64,000 nucleotides of DNA. It comes from Kitasatospora sp. MAA19. GTDB lineage: Bacteria; Actinomycetota; Actinomycetes; Streptomycetales; Streptomycetaceae. Where the stretch lies: assembly GCF_029894125.1 (NCBI RefSeq), contig NZ_JARXYZ010000003.1, forward strand, positions 62,001 to 126,000, written 5' to 3'. Shown piece by piece: positions 48,888 through 56,459 of the stretch. Positions within the stretch are counted from its first letter, which is position 1. Each line of letters starts with the position of its first letter. A program made the translations under genes and the position numbers. The notes under the pieces were generated by a model. That model was not told where the DNA came from, did not search any database, and saw only the letters and a program-made list of their open reading frames with translations.

Positions 48888-51241
48888 GCCTGCCGGGGGA
48901 TCCGGGGGATCCGGGGCCGGGCGCCGAGCAGCAGGGCCACCACCGGGACCGCGGCGTCGGCCCGGGCCCGGTCGAGGGCGCCGCCCGAGGCCCGGGCCAC
49001 CGGGGCCTCGCCGAGCGGGCCGGCCGCGACCCGGCTGCCGACGGTGCTGCGAACGCCCGCCTCCAGCCCGGCGAAGGTGCGGCGCAGCAGCGGCAGGACG
49101 TCGGTGAAGACCTCGCCGGGCACTCCGGTCAGCCACTCGTCGAGCAGGGCGAGCAGGCGCGGGTCGTGCAGCAGCAGGGCGCCGCCGCCGGTGAGGAAGC
49201 CCTCGATCCAACCGGCCGCGTCCACCGGGGCGTTGGCGACGGACAGGACCAGTCGCAGTCGATGGCCGGCCTCCTCGGAGTCGAGCCGGCCGTCGTCCAG
49301 CAGCAGCCGGACGGCGCGCCCGCGCAGCAGGCCGGGGGCGCCGGTGGCTGGGCCGCCGGTCGGCTCGCGGCGGGCCAGCGAGCGCAGGGCGGCGGCCCAG
49401 CGGTCGGCCAGGCCCTCGGCGGCGGCCGACTCGCCCGGGGCAGTCGGGTCGCCCGGCCCCGGTCGGGTCGCCGAGCCGAGCAGGCCGATCGCGCCGTGCA
49501 CCTCGTCGAGCCGGCCGCGCATCGCCGCCGCCCCCTCCGCGTCCAACCCGACGCAGGCGGGCGGCAGTCCGACGCAGATCCGGTCGGCCAGGCCGGCCGC
49601 GACCTCGCCGAGCGCGCCGTGGTCGGTGCCGCGCACATCGCCGTAGCGCAGTGCCCGCACCAGCGCGGGCAACGCCCCGGCCAGGTGCGCGACGTCGGTG
49701 TCCAGGGCGGCGCAGTCGGCGAGCACCCGCATCACGGCGGGCAGCGCGCCGGCCAGCCCGGCCAGCAGGCAGGTCTCCACCAGACCGGTCAGCTCGGCGA
49801 GTTCGACGGCGGCGCGGGCGGTGCCGACGGCCTTGCCGGTCGCCGCGTCCTCGATCGTGGTGCCCCACTGGGCGGCCTCGGCGATCCGGACCGCGAACTC
49901 CGGCTGCCAGCACAGCCGCCAGCTCTCCCGGAACGTCCCGGTCGAGTTGACGGAGGAACGGGCCGGCACCCCCCAGTCGACGCCGAGCAGCCGCAGCCGG
50001 TGCAGCAGCCGCGAGCGGGCCGCGTCGGTGTCCTTGCGCAGGTCGAGGTCGAGGTCCTTCGGCGCCGCCTCGGGCTTGAGCCGCAGTGCGCGCTGCAGCC
50101 GGACGAGGTCCCGCTGGAGCGGCACCGCCGGTGCCGCGTCCGGGACTTCGCCGAGCGCGTCGCCGACCACCAGGCGGTCCCGGACGAGCTCCAGGGCGAC
50201 GTCCGATCCCTCGCAGAGCACCGCGCGGACGGCGTCCAGGGTCTCGGTCAGCCCGGCCAGCGGACGGCCGCGCAGCACCGCCAGCGTGCGGGCCAGCCGC
50301 ACCGCCTCGATGACGTGGGCGGAGGAGACCGGGTGGTCCTCGGCACGCAGCAGTTCGGCGGCCCGGGTGAGCCAGCGCGGCACCGGGTCGCCCTCGGTGG
50401 TGAACAGGTGGTGGTACCAGCCCGGCGACTGCACGCCCGCGCCGTAGCCGGTGGCCTGGGAGAGCCGGCGGTGCGTCCACGGCACCCAGGTGATGTCCGT
50501 CCGCACCTTCCGCGGCAGTTCGGCGAGCAGCGCCCGGTCGTGCGCGACCGTCGGCATCGCGGCCAGCGCGGGCACGTGGAAGGCCCCGCACACCACGGCG
50601 ATCCGGCCGTGCCCGGCCCGGCGGGCGGCGCGGATCTGCTGGCGCATGTACGCCTCGCGCAGCCGGTCCCGCCGGGACTCGCCGAGGCCCTCCGCGCGCA
50701 GCGCCGCCATCGCCTCCGCGACGGCGGCGAACGGTGCCAGCGCGTCCGCGCCGGGCGCGCGGTGCTCGACCACGTCCTCCCACCAGCGCTCCGGATCGTC
50801 GTGCCCGGCCGCCTCGGCGAGCAGCGCCAGCGGGTCGGCGACCGGCTCGGCGACCGGCTCGACGGGTTCAACCGCTTCGGCGGGCTCCTCGGAGTCGACG
50901 GAATCCTCGGCATCGGCGGGGCCGAAGCCGTACCCGGCGGGCAGGTCGATGAAGCGGACCGGCAGCTCGCGCTCGACGCCGTACCGGATCGCCACCCACT
51001 CCGGGGAGAACTCGGCGTACGGCCAGAACGCGGCCTTCGCCGGGTCGTCCACCGCGTGGGCCAGCAGCGCGACCGGCGGCACCAGGTCCTTCTCGGCGGC
51101 CAGCCGGACGATGCCGTCGGCCTCCGGCGGGCCCTCGATCAGCACCGCGTCCGGCTGCCACGCCTCCAGCGCGGCGGCCACCGCCCGGGCCGAGCCCGGG
51201 CCGTGGTGACGGATGCCGAGCAGCGCGACGTCCGAGGTCAT
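48869..51241 (-). CDS. DUF5682 family protein, MoxR-cluster component
   Basis: 790 residues, no proven function. The first 260 residues look like the EreA/ChaN/TraB-Tiki hydrolase superfamily: GIRHHGPGSARAV (His12-His13), VLIEGPPEAD (Glu36), a MRQQIRAARR segment and VVCGAFHVPAL with a conserved His. In that superfamily such Glu, His and Arg residues form the active site, so a metal-dependent hydrolase is a possible role (inference). The rest is a helical Ala/Leu/Arg-rich scaffold with no motif I recognise. ATG at 51241 overlaps the stop of a micro-ORF (ATGA); GGGGTGGGCGC just before it is the SD-like element. Downstream, a tandem repeat leads to the VWA gene. Confidence 0.8.
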   Translation of the reverse strand: MTSDVALLGIRHHGPGSARAVAAALEAWQPDAVLIEGPPEADGIVRLAAEKDLVPPVALLAHAVDDPAKAAFWPYAEFSPEWVAIRYGVERELPVRFIDLPAGYGFGPADAEDSVDSEEPAEAVEPVEPVAEPVADPLALLAEAAGHDDPERWWEDVVEHRAPGADALAPFAAVAEAMAALRAEGLGESRRDRLREAYMRQQIRAARRAGHGRIAVVCGAFHVPALAAMPTVAHDRALLAELPRKVRTDITWVPWTHRRLSQATGYGAGVQSPGWYHHLFTTEGDPVPRWLTRAAELLRAEDHPVSSAHVIEAVRLARTLAVLRGRPLAGLTETLDAVRAVLCEGSDVALELVRDRLVVGDALGEVPDAAPAVPLQRDLVRLQRALRLKPEAAPKDLDLDLRKDTDAARSRLLHRLRLLGVDWGVPARSSVNSTGTFRESWRLCWQPEFAVRIAEAAQWGTTIEDAATGKAVGTARAAVELAELTGLVETCLLAGLAGALPAVMRVLADCAALDTDVAHLAGALPALVRALRYGDVRGTDHGALGEVAAGLADRICVGLPPACVGLDAEGAAAMRGRLDEVHGAIGLLGSATRPGPGDPTAPGESAAAEGLADRWAAALRSLARREPTGGPATGAPGLLRGRAVRLLLDDGRLDSEEAGHRLRLVLSVANAPVDAAGWIEGFLTGGGALLLHDPRLLALLDEWLTGVPGEVFTDVLPLLRRTFAGLEAGVRSTVGSRVAAGPLGEAPVARASGGALDRARADAAVPVVALLLGARPRIPRIPRQAAGRDT

Positions 51242-51318
51242 GCGCCCACCCCGCTACGCCCGGCAGCCGCTGCGCACGACGCGCACCCCGCAATGGCTCG
51301 CTCGCTACGCTCGTTCAC
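51238..51318 (-). CDS. 26-codon micro-ORF directly before DUF5682 (SERSER family)
   Basis: Reads (GTG)NERSERAI, a variable Ala/Cys stretch, and ends AGRSGVGA. The GTG start overlaps the stop of the previous micro-ORF (GTGA), and its TGA overlaps the DUF5682 ATG (ATGA). The end carries GGGGTGGG 3 bases before the next start. It is clearly related to the micro-ORF upstream of it (identical except for an insertion of 8 codons and point changes) and to the one at the purN-purH junction. Translation is inferred. Confidence 0.55.
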   Translation of the reverse strand: MNERSERAIAGCASCAAAAGRSGVGA

Positions 51319-51371
51319 GCGCCCACCCCGCTACGCCCGGCACCGATGGCTCGCTCGCTTCGCTCGTTCAT
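51315..51371 (-). CDS. 18-codon micro-ORF directly after MoxR gene (SERSER family)
   Basis: Encodes MNERSERAIGAGRSGVGA. Its ATG overlaps the MoxR stop (ATGA) and is preceded by a perfect GGAGG 4 bases upstream, inside the MoxR 3' end. Its TGA overlaps the GTG of the next micro-ORF. With that ORF it forms an unbroken chain of overlapping start/stop signals from the MoxR gene to DUF5682. Translation is inferred. Confidence 0.55.
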   Translation of the reverse strand: MNERSERAIGAGRSGVGA

Positions 51372-52450
51372 CGCACCTCCTCGCGGGCGGCCCGGTAGAA
51401 GTCCTTCCAGCCGTCGCGCTCGCGCACCACCCCTTCGACGTACTCGCGCCACACCGCGTGGTCCGCCACCGGGTCGCGGACGACGGCGCCGAGGATGCCG
51501 GCCGTCACGTCCCCGGCACGCAGCACGCCGTCCCCGAAGTGGGTGGCCAGGGCCAGGCCGTTGGTCACCACCGAGATCGCCTCCGCCGTGGAGAGGGTGC
51601 CGCCGGGGCTCTTGACCTTCGTCCGGCCATCCGCCGTGATCCCGGCCCGCAGCTCGCGGAAGACGGTGACCACCCGCCGGATCTCCTCGGCGCCGCCCGG
51701 CAGTTCGGGCAGCTCGAGGGATCGGCCGAGCTGGTTCACCCGGCGGGTGACGATGTCGACCTCCTCCTCCAGCGAGCCCGGCAGCGGCAGCACCACGGTG
51801 TTGAACCGTCGGCGCAGCGCGCTGGACAGCTCGTTGACGCCGCGGTCGCGGTCGTTCGCGGTGGCGATCACGTTGAAGCCGCGCACCGCCTGCGTCTCGC
51901 TGCCCAGCTCCGGCACCGGCAGCGTCTTCTCGGACAGGATGGTGATCAGACTGTCCTGCACGTCGGCCGGGATCCGGGTCAGCTCCTCGATCCGGGCGAG
52001 TTTGCCGTCCGCCATCGCCCGCATCAGCGGCGAGGGCACCAGGGCGTCCCGGCTCGGGCCGTGGGTGAGCAGCTGGGCGTAGTTCCACCCGTACCGGACC
52101 GCCTCCTCCGGGGTGCCGGCGGTGCCCTGCACCAGCAGGGTGGAGTCGCCGCTGATCGCCGCGGCCAGGTGCTCGGACACCCAGGTCTTCGCGGTGCCGG
52201 GCACGCCGAGCAGCAGCAGCGCGCGGTCCGTCGCCAGGGTCGTGACGGCGACCTCCACCACCCGGCGCGGGCCGATGTACTTGGGGGTGATCGGGGTGCC
52301 GTCGGCCAGTTCGCCGCCGAGCAGGTACGTCGCCACGGCCCACGGCGAGAGCTTCCAGCGCGCCGGGCGCGGACGGTCGTCCTGCGCGGCCAGCGCGGCC
52401 AGTTCACCGGCGAAGGCGTCCTCGGCATGCTGCCGCAGAACGTCGGTCAT
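51368..52450 (-). CDS. MoxR-type AAA+ ATPase
   Basis: 360-residue AAA+ ATPase; proposed chaperone-like motor acting with the VWA protein of the operon. Walker A is GVPGTAKT (residues 82-89). The Walker B position reads LARIEELTR with Glu155-Glu156 where most AAA+ proteins have Asp-Glu. Sensor-1 Asn is in FNVIATAN, and the Arg-finger region is SSALRRRFN. The C-terminal helical lid ends with VVRERDGWKDFYRAAREEVR. ATG at 52450 with AGGAG 5 bases upstream. First gene of the minus-strand half of a divergent cluster; its 3' end overlaps a micro-ORF. Confidence 0.9.
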   Translation of the reverse strand: MTDVLRQHAEDAFAGELAALAAQDDRPRPARWKLSPWAVATYLLGGELADGTPITPKYIGPRRVVEVAVTTLATDRALLLLGVPGTAKTWVSEHLAAAISGDSTLLVQGTAGTPEEAVRYGWNYAQLLTHGPSRDALVPSPLMRAMADGKLARIEELTRIPADVQDSLITILSEKTLPVPELGSETQAVRGFNVIATANDRDRGVNELSSALRRRFNTVVLPLPGSLEEEVDIVTRRVNQLGRSLELPELPGGAEEIRRVVTVFRELRAGITADGRTKVKSPGGTLSTAEAISVVTNGLALATHFGDGVLRAGDVTAGILGAVVRDPVADHAVWREYVEGVVRERDGWKDFYRAAREEVR

Positions 52451-52638
52451 GGGGGCTCCTTCGGGTCGGCCGCCGGGCGCACGGGTGCCCCGGCGGCAGG
52501 GTGATCGGGGGGAGCCAGGTCGGCGTCCCGGCCTGTGGGAACCACCCTGCACCTCGGCACTGACAGTCCGCGCCGGCCCCTTGCCCCGTTCCCGCGACGG
52601 CTCCGGACGGGTGGTCAGCCGATGTCAGTGCCGCCGCC

Positions 52639-52644
52639 TACGGT
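52639..52644 (+). promoter_or_regulatory. -10 box for leaderless SWIM gene
   Basis: TACGGT ends exactly 7 bases before the ATG at 52652, with no Shine-Dalgarno, the same geometry as upstream of the Uma2 and YihY genes. It lies in the 201-base region divergent from the MoxR gene. Confidence 0.5.
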
Positions 52645-52651
52645 CGGTCGC

Positions 52652-53950
52652 ATGGAGGAACGCTGGAGCACCGAACACGTCCTGTCCCTGGCACCTGACG
52701 CCGCGTCGCAGAAGGCGGCCGGCAAGCTCTCCTCGCCCGCGCCCTGGTCCGGGGCGGGCACCGACGGCACCGCGCTCTGGGGCGAGTGCAAGGGCAGCGG
52801 CAGCACGCCGTACCGCACCGTGATCGAACTCGCCACGCCCGCCTACCAGTGCAGCTGCCCCAGCCGGAAGTTCCCGTGCAAGCACGCGCTCGGGCTCCTC
52901 CTGCTGTGGAGCGGCGCCCCGGAGGCCGTCCCGGCCGCCGAACCCGCCGAGTGGGCGGCTGACTGGCTCAAGGCCCGCGAGGAGCGTGCCGAGAAGCGCG
53001 TCGCGGCCCCGGCCGACCCGGCCGCCGCCCGCCGTCGGGCCGAGCGGCGCGGCGCCCGGGTGGCGGCGGGCGCGGCCGAGCTCCGGCTGCGCCTGGCCGA
53101 CCGGGTCCGGCACGGCCTGGCCGACCAGTCCACCGCCGGGCCCTGGGAGGAGGTCGCCGCCCGGATGGTCGACGCCCAGGCCCCTGGCCTGGCCACCCGG
53201 GTCCGCGCACTCGACGCCACCCCGCAGGACCGGCTCCTGGAGGAGTACGCGATGCTCCACCTGCTCGCCACCGCCGCCACCCGGGTCGACGAACTGCCGC
53301 CCGAGCTGGCCGCCACCGTCCGCACCCGGGTCGGCTACCCCACCGACACCGCCGAGATCCTGGCCGGCCCCACCGTCCGCGACCGCTGGCTGGCGCTCGG
53401 CAGCCGGGACACGTCCGACGACCGGCTCACCACCCGCCGGGTCTGGCTGCGCGGCGCCAAGACCGGCCGCCCCGCCCTGCTGCTCGCCTTCGGCCGCCCC
53501 GGCCAGGCCCCCGACCTCGCCCTGCCCACCGGCCACCTGCTGGAGGCCGAGCTGGCCTTCCACCCCGGCGCCCGGCCGCTGCGCGCCGCCCTCGGCACCC
53601 GCTACGGCGCCCCCGAGCCCGGCCCGGCCGGCCCGCCCGCCGGCCTCACCGTCGCCGAGGCGGTGGCCGGCTACGGCACCGCCGTCGCCGACGACCCGTG
53701 GCTGGAGAGTTGGCCGACCGTCCTCGCCGGCGCCGTACCGGTCCGCACCCCGGACGGCTGGTACCTGACGGACGGGCACCACACCCTGCCCGTGCACACC
53801 TCGGCCCTTCCGGAGGCGGCGCTGTGGCGGCTGGCCGCCGTCTCCACCGGCCGCCCGCTGACGGTCTTCGGCGAGTACGGCCACCAGGGCTTCGCCCCGG
53901 TCACGGCCTGGGCCGGCCACGACCGCCCGATCGGCCTCACCACCGTCTAG
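52652..53950 (+). CDS. SWIM zinc finger protein, MoxR-cluster partner
   Basis: 432 residues. The N-terminal SWIM zinc finger has CSCPSRKFPCKH (Cys67, Cys69, Cys76, His78), which binds zinc and in other proteins contacts DNA or protein. The remaining 330 residues are Ala/Arg/Pro-rich with a middle helical part (ADRVRHGLADQSTAGPWEEV) and a beta-rich C-terminus that I cannot assign. ATG at 52652 is chosen, with a -10-type box 7 bases upstream (leaderless); ATG at 52622 would add 10 residues. First gene of the plus-strand half; DUF5691 follows after 36 bases. Divergent from MoxR, with which this family regularly occurs. Confidence 0.87.
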   Translation: MEERWSTEHVLSLAPDAASQKAAGKLSSPAPWSGAGTDGTALWGECKGSGSTPYRTVIELATPAYQCSCPSRKFPCKHALGLLLLWSGAPEAVPAAEPAEWAADWLKAREERAEKRVAAPADPAAARRRAERRGARVAAGAAELRLRLADRVRHGLADQSTAGPWEEVAARMVDAQAPGLATRVRALDATPQDRLLEEYAMLHLLATAATRVDELPPELAATVRTRVGYPTDTAEILAGPTVRDRWLALGSRDTSDDRLTTRRVWLRGAKTGRPALLLAFGRPGQAPDLALPTGHLLEAELAFHPGARPLRAALGTRYGAPEPGPAGPPAGLTVAEAVAGYGTAVADDPWLESWPTVLAGAVPVRTPDGWYLTDGHHTLPVHTSALPEAALWRLAAVSTGRPLTVFGEYGHQGFAPVTAWAGHDRPIGLTTV

Positions 53951-53986
53951 GACCGACCGGTCCAACGCACGTCAGGAGCACAGAAA

Positions 53987-55585
53987 ATGACGATCACCCA
54001 GGACCCGTGGGAGACCCTGCACACCACCGCCCTGCTCGGCACCGACCGCCGCCCGCTCCCGGTCACCGCCCTCCCCCTCGCCGACACCGTCGACCCGGCC
54101 GATCCGGCCACCGCCCTGCTGGAGCTGGCCGCCCTCGCGACCGTCCGCCGCCGGGCCGGCGCCCTGCCCGTGCCCGCCGCCGGACCGCCCGGCCCGCCCG
54201 CGCCCGAGGACCCCCGCCCGGAGCTGCCCGCGGCGGCCGCCCGCCGCCTCGCCGTCCTGCTAACCGGCCGGACCGGCAGCGGCGGCGCCACCCTGGCCAA
54301 CCTCGCCGAACTGCTCCCGCAGTGGCTCGCCACCGTCCGCGCCCGGGGCCTGCGCCCGCCCGGCGCGCTGATACCCGGCCTGCTCGACGCCGCCCGCGCC
54401 CGCAGCGAGCTGCGCTCCGACGCCGTCGCACTGGCCGGCCCGCTGGGCCGCTGGCTGGCCGAGCAGAACCCCGACTGGCGGTTCGTGCTGCGCACCGCCG
54501 CCCCCGACCCGGCCGAGCGGCCCGGGCAGCCCGTCGACCACCACCTGTGGCACGAGGGCCTGTTCGCCGAACGGGTCACCCACCTCACCCTGCTGCGCCG
54601 CCACGATCCGGCCGCCGGCCTGGAACTGCTGAGCGGCACCTGGTCCACCGAGCGGGCCGAGGACCGCCTGCTCTTCCTGGACGCCCTGCAGGACGGCCTC
54701 TCCCCCGCCGACGAGCCGTTCCTGGAGGCCGCCCTCGGCGACCGCAGCAAGAACGTCCGCGCCACCGCCGCCGAGCTGCTGTCCACCCTGCCCGGCTCGG
54801 CCCTCGCCCGGCGGATGGCCGAGCGGGCGAGCGCCGCCGTCCGTCTCTCCGACGCCGGGACGCACCTGCTGGTCACCCCGCCCGCCGAGTGCGACGCGGC
54901 CATGCAGCGCGACGGCATACCGCTCAAGTCCCCCACCGGCCGCGGCGAACGGGCCTGGTGGTTCGGCGAGGTGGTCGCCGCCGCGCCGCTGCGGCTCTGG
55001 CCGGAGAGCACCGGGCTGACCCCGGAGCAACTGCTCGCCCTGCGGGTCGGCGACAGCATCGACGAGACCAGCAGCAGCTGGGCCGACGACCTGCGGGAGG
55101 CCTGGGCGCGCGCCGCCGTCCGCCAGCACGACGCCGACTGGGCCCGGGCCCTGCTCGGCCCGGCGCCCACACCACCCGCCCGCGGCGCCGGACGGGCCCG
55201 CGCTCCCCGCGTCACCGGCGCCCCCGCCAAGCTGCTGGCTGTCCTCCCGCCCGGGGAACGGGCCGCCTGGACGGCCGCGTTCATCGAGGTGCACGGCCTC
55301 GGCGAGGCCTTCCAACTGCTCGGCGCCTGCGGCACGCCGTGGACGCCGCCGCTGTCCACCGCCGTGGTGACGGCCCTGGCCCGCGCCGCCGGCTCCGGCG
55401 CGTACCCGTGGAGCCACAGCGGGGTGCTCGGGATGACGGAGCGCGCGCTCGCCCCGGAGACCGCGGCCGCCGTGGAGGAGCTGGCCGCCGAGGCCGCCCC
55501 GGACTCCGCCTGGTCGGAGACCTTCGCCCGGCTGGCCGGAACGCTGCGCTTCCGGGCCGCGATGCTGGCCGAACTCGACGCCTGA
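53987..55585 (+). CDS. DUF5691 family protein, HEAT-like, MoxR-cluster partner
   Basis: 532 residues, function unknown. Starts TITQDPWETLHTTALLGTDRRPL, the conserved family head. The body is helical; LGDRSKNVRATAAELLSTLP (about residues 249-268) resembles a HEAT repeat, suggesting a scaffold. ATG at 53987 with GGAG 7 bases upstream. Probably co-transcribed with the SWIM gene. Ends before a GC hairpin and three direct repeats. Together with MoxR, VWA, DUF5682 and SWIM proteins it makes a five-protein set spanning 8 kb. Confidence 0.82.
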   Translation: MTITQDPWETLHTTALLGTDRRPLPVTALPLADTVDPADPATALLELAALATVRRRAGALPVPAAGPPGPPAPEDPRPELPAAAARRLAVLLTGRTGSGGATLANLAELLPQWLATVRARGLRPPGALIPGLLDAARARSELRSDAVALAGPLGRWLAEQNPDWRFVLRTAAPDPAERPGQPVDHHLWHEGLFAERVTHLTLLRRHDPAAGLELLSGTWSTERAEDRLLFLDALQDGLSPADEPFLEAALGDRSKNVRATAAELLSTLPGSALARRMAERASAAVRLSDAGTHLLVTPPAECDAAMQRDGIPLKSPTGRGERAWWFGEVVAAAPLRLWPESTGLTPEQLLALRVGDSIDETSSSWADDLREAWARAAVRQHDADWARALLGPAPTPPARGAGRARAPRVTGAPAKLLAVLPPGERAAWTAAFIEVHGLGEAFQLLGACGTPWTPPLSTAVVTALARAAGSGAYPWSHSGVLGMTERALAPETAAAVEELAAEAAPDSAWSETFARLAGTLRFRAAMLAELDA

Positions 55586-55607
55586 CGACCGGCACCCACG
55601 AAGCGAC

Positions 55608-55665
55608 GGGCCGGTCCCCGAAGGGGCGGGCCGGTCCCCGGAACGACGAAGCGGGCCGGTCCCCG
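55608..55665 (+). repeat. Three direct copies of GGGCCGGTCCCCG
   Basis: Identical 13-mers at 55608-55620, 55628-55640 and 55653-55665 in the gap between convergent DUF5691 and B12-subunit genes. The third copy forms the left arm of the hairpin at 55651-55678, so the first two look like duplicated terminator arms. Confidence 0.75.
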
Positions 55666-55678
55666 AGGACCGGCCCGC
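55651..55678. terminator. Bidirectional terminator between DUF5691 and B12-subunit genes
   Basis: Perfect 12-bp arms GCGGGCCGGTCC (55651-55662) and GGACCGGCCCGC (55667-55678), loop CCGA. Confidence 0.82.
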
Positions 55679-55692
55679 CCGTACCGTCAACC

Positions 55693-56100
55693 TCAGCCGG
55701 CCGCCCGCAGGTTGGCCTCGACCCAGGCGACGACCTCCCGGGTCGGCGTGCCCGGGGTGAAGATGTCCGCGACGCCCATCGCCTTCAGCTCGGCGATGTC
55801 CTCGTCCGGGATGATCCCGCCGCAGAAGACCTTGATGTCCGCCGCGTCGCGCTCCTTCAGCAGCTCCAACACCCGCGCGCACAGCGTCATGTGGGCGCCG
55901 GAGAGGATCGACAGCCCGATGCCGTCCGCGTCCTCCTGGATCGCGGTGTCGACGACCTGCTCGGGCGTCTGGTGCAGCCCGGTGTAGATGACCTCCATAC
56001 CGGCGTCGCGCAGGGCGCGCGCGATGACCTTGGCGCCCCGGTCGTGACCGTCGAGCCCCGGCTTGGCGACCACCACACGGATCGGCCCCGACACACTCAT
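55693..56100 (-). CDS. Cobalamin-binding small subunit of an acyl-CoA mutase (IcmB/MutB-small type)
   Basis: 135-residue B12-binding domain protein, the detached cobalamin subunit of methylmalonyl- or isobutyryl-CoA-type mutases. The base-off motif DxHxxG is LDGHDRG with ligand His19 and Lys13 six residues before it, matching Lys604/His610 of methylmalonyl-CoA mutase. SxL is in GLSILSG and GG in [13 protein letters not shown] at 56100 with GGAGG 5 bases upstream. No large subunit lies beside it; the only one in the window is at 10,262-11,869. In S. coelicolor the syntenic gene serves isobutyryl-CoA mutase, so the partner is open. Confidence 0.92.
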   Translation of the reverse strand: MSVSGPIRVVVAKPGLDGHDRGAKVIARALRDAGMEVIYTGLHQTPEQVVDTAIQEDADGIGLSILSGAHMTLCARVLELLKERDAADIKVFCGGIIPDEDIAELKAMGVADIFTPGTPTREVVAWVEANLRAAG

Positions 56101-56459
56101 CACTGCCTCCTGCTGGACCTCGTCGTCCACCATCCGACCGGACCCTGCGGACCACGGGCGCGGTTAACGGTCAATAACCAACCTGAGGGGAGGTTAGCGC
56201 CACCCGGCCCGGTTGGCCGTGCCACCTCCCAAGAGGAGGGCAAAGTCACAGCCACCGGCCTTGCTACCAGTGGGTATACCCGTCCGCCCGCCCTCCGCAC
56301 AGACCCCCGGCCGAGCTCTTGACAATCGGAGGTTTTTCCGGGGCATCGGCCTTGCGGCTACAGTCTCGGCTGTTTTCCCCCGCTTTCCCCCGTCGCTTTC
56401 CCCTGCCGGTCCCCCTGCCCGACGACGCGCCCCGAGGCCCACCGAGGAGGCAGCCCCCG
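56101..56459. other. 359-base divergent region before the M23 peptidase
   Basis: Carries promoters for the B12-subunit gene (minus) and the M23 gene (plus). A perfect TTGACA (56319-56324) is present, but no TANNNT lies 16-19 bases behind it; TACAGT comes 34 bases later. Cell-wall peptidase genes of actinobacteria are sometimes preceded by a c-di-AMP (ydaO) riboswitch. I looked and could not recognise its conserved core here. Confidence 0.4.

Noticed and set aside
56101-56459. c-di-AMP (ydaO) riboswitch before the M23 peptidase
   Set aside because: Expected from some actinobacterial peptidase genes, but I could not identify the conserved core or the pairing pattern in this region.
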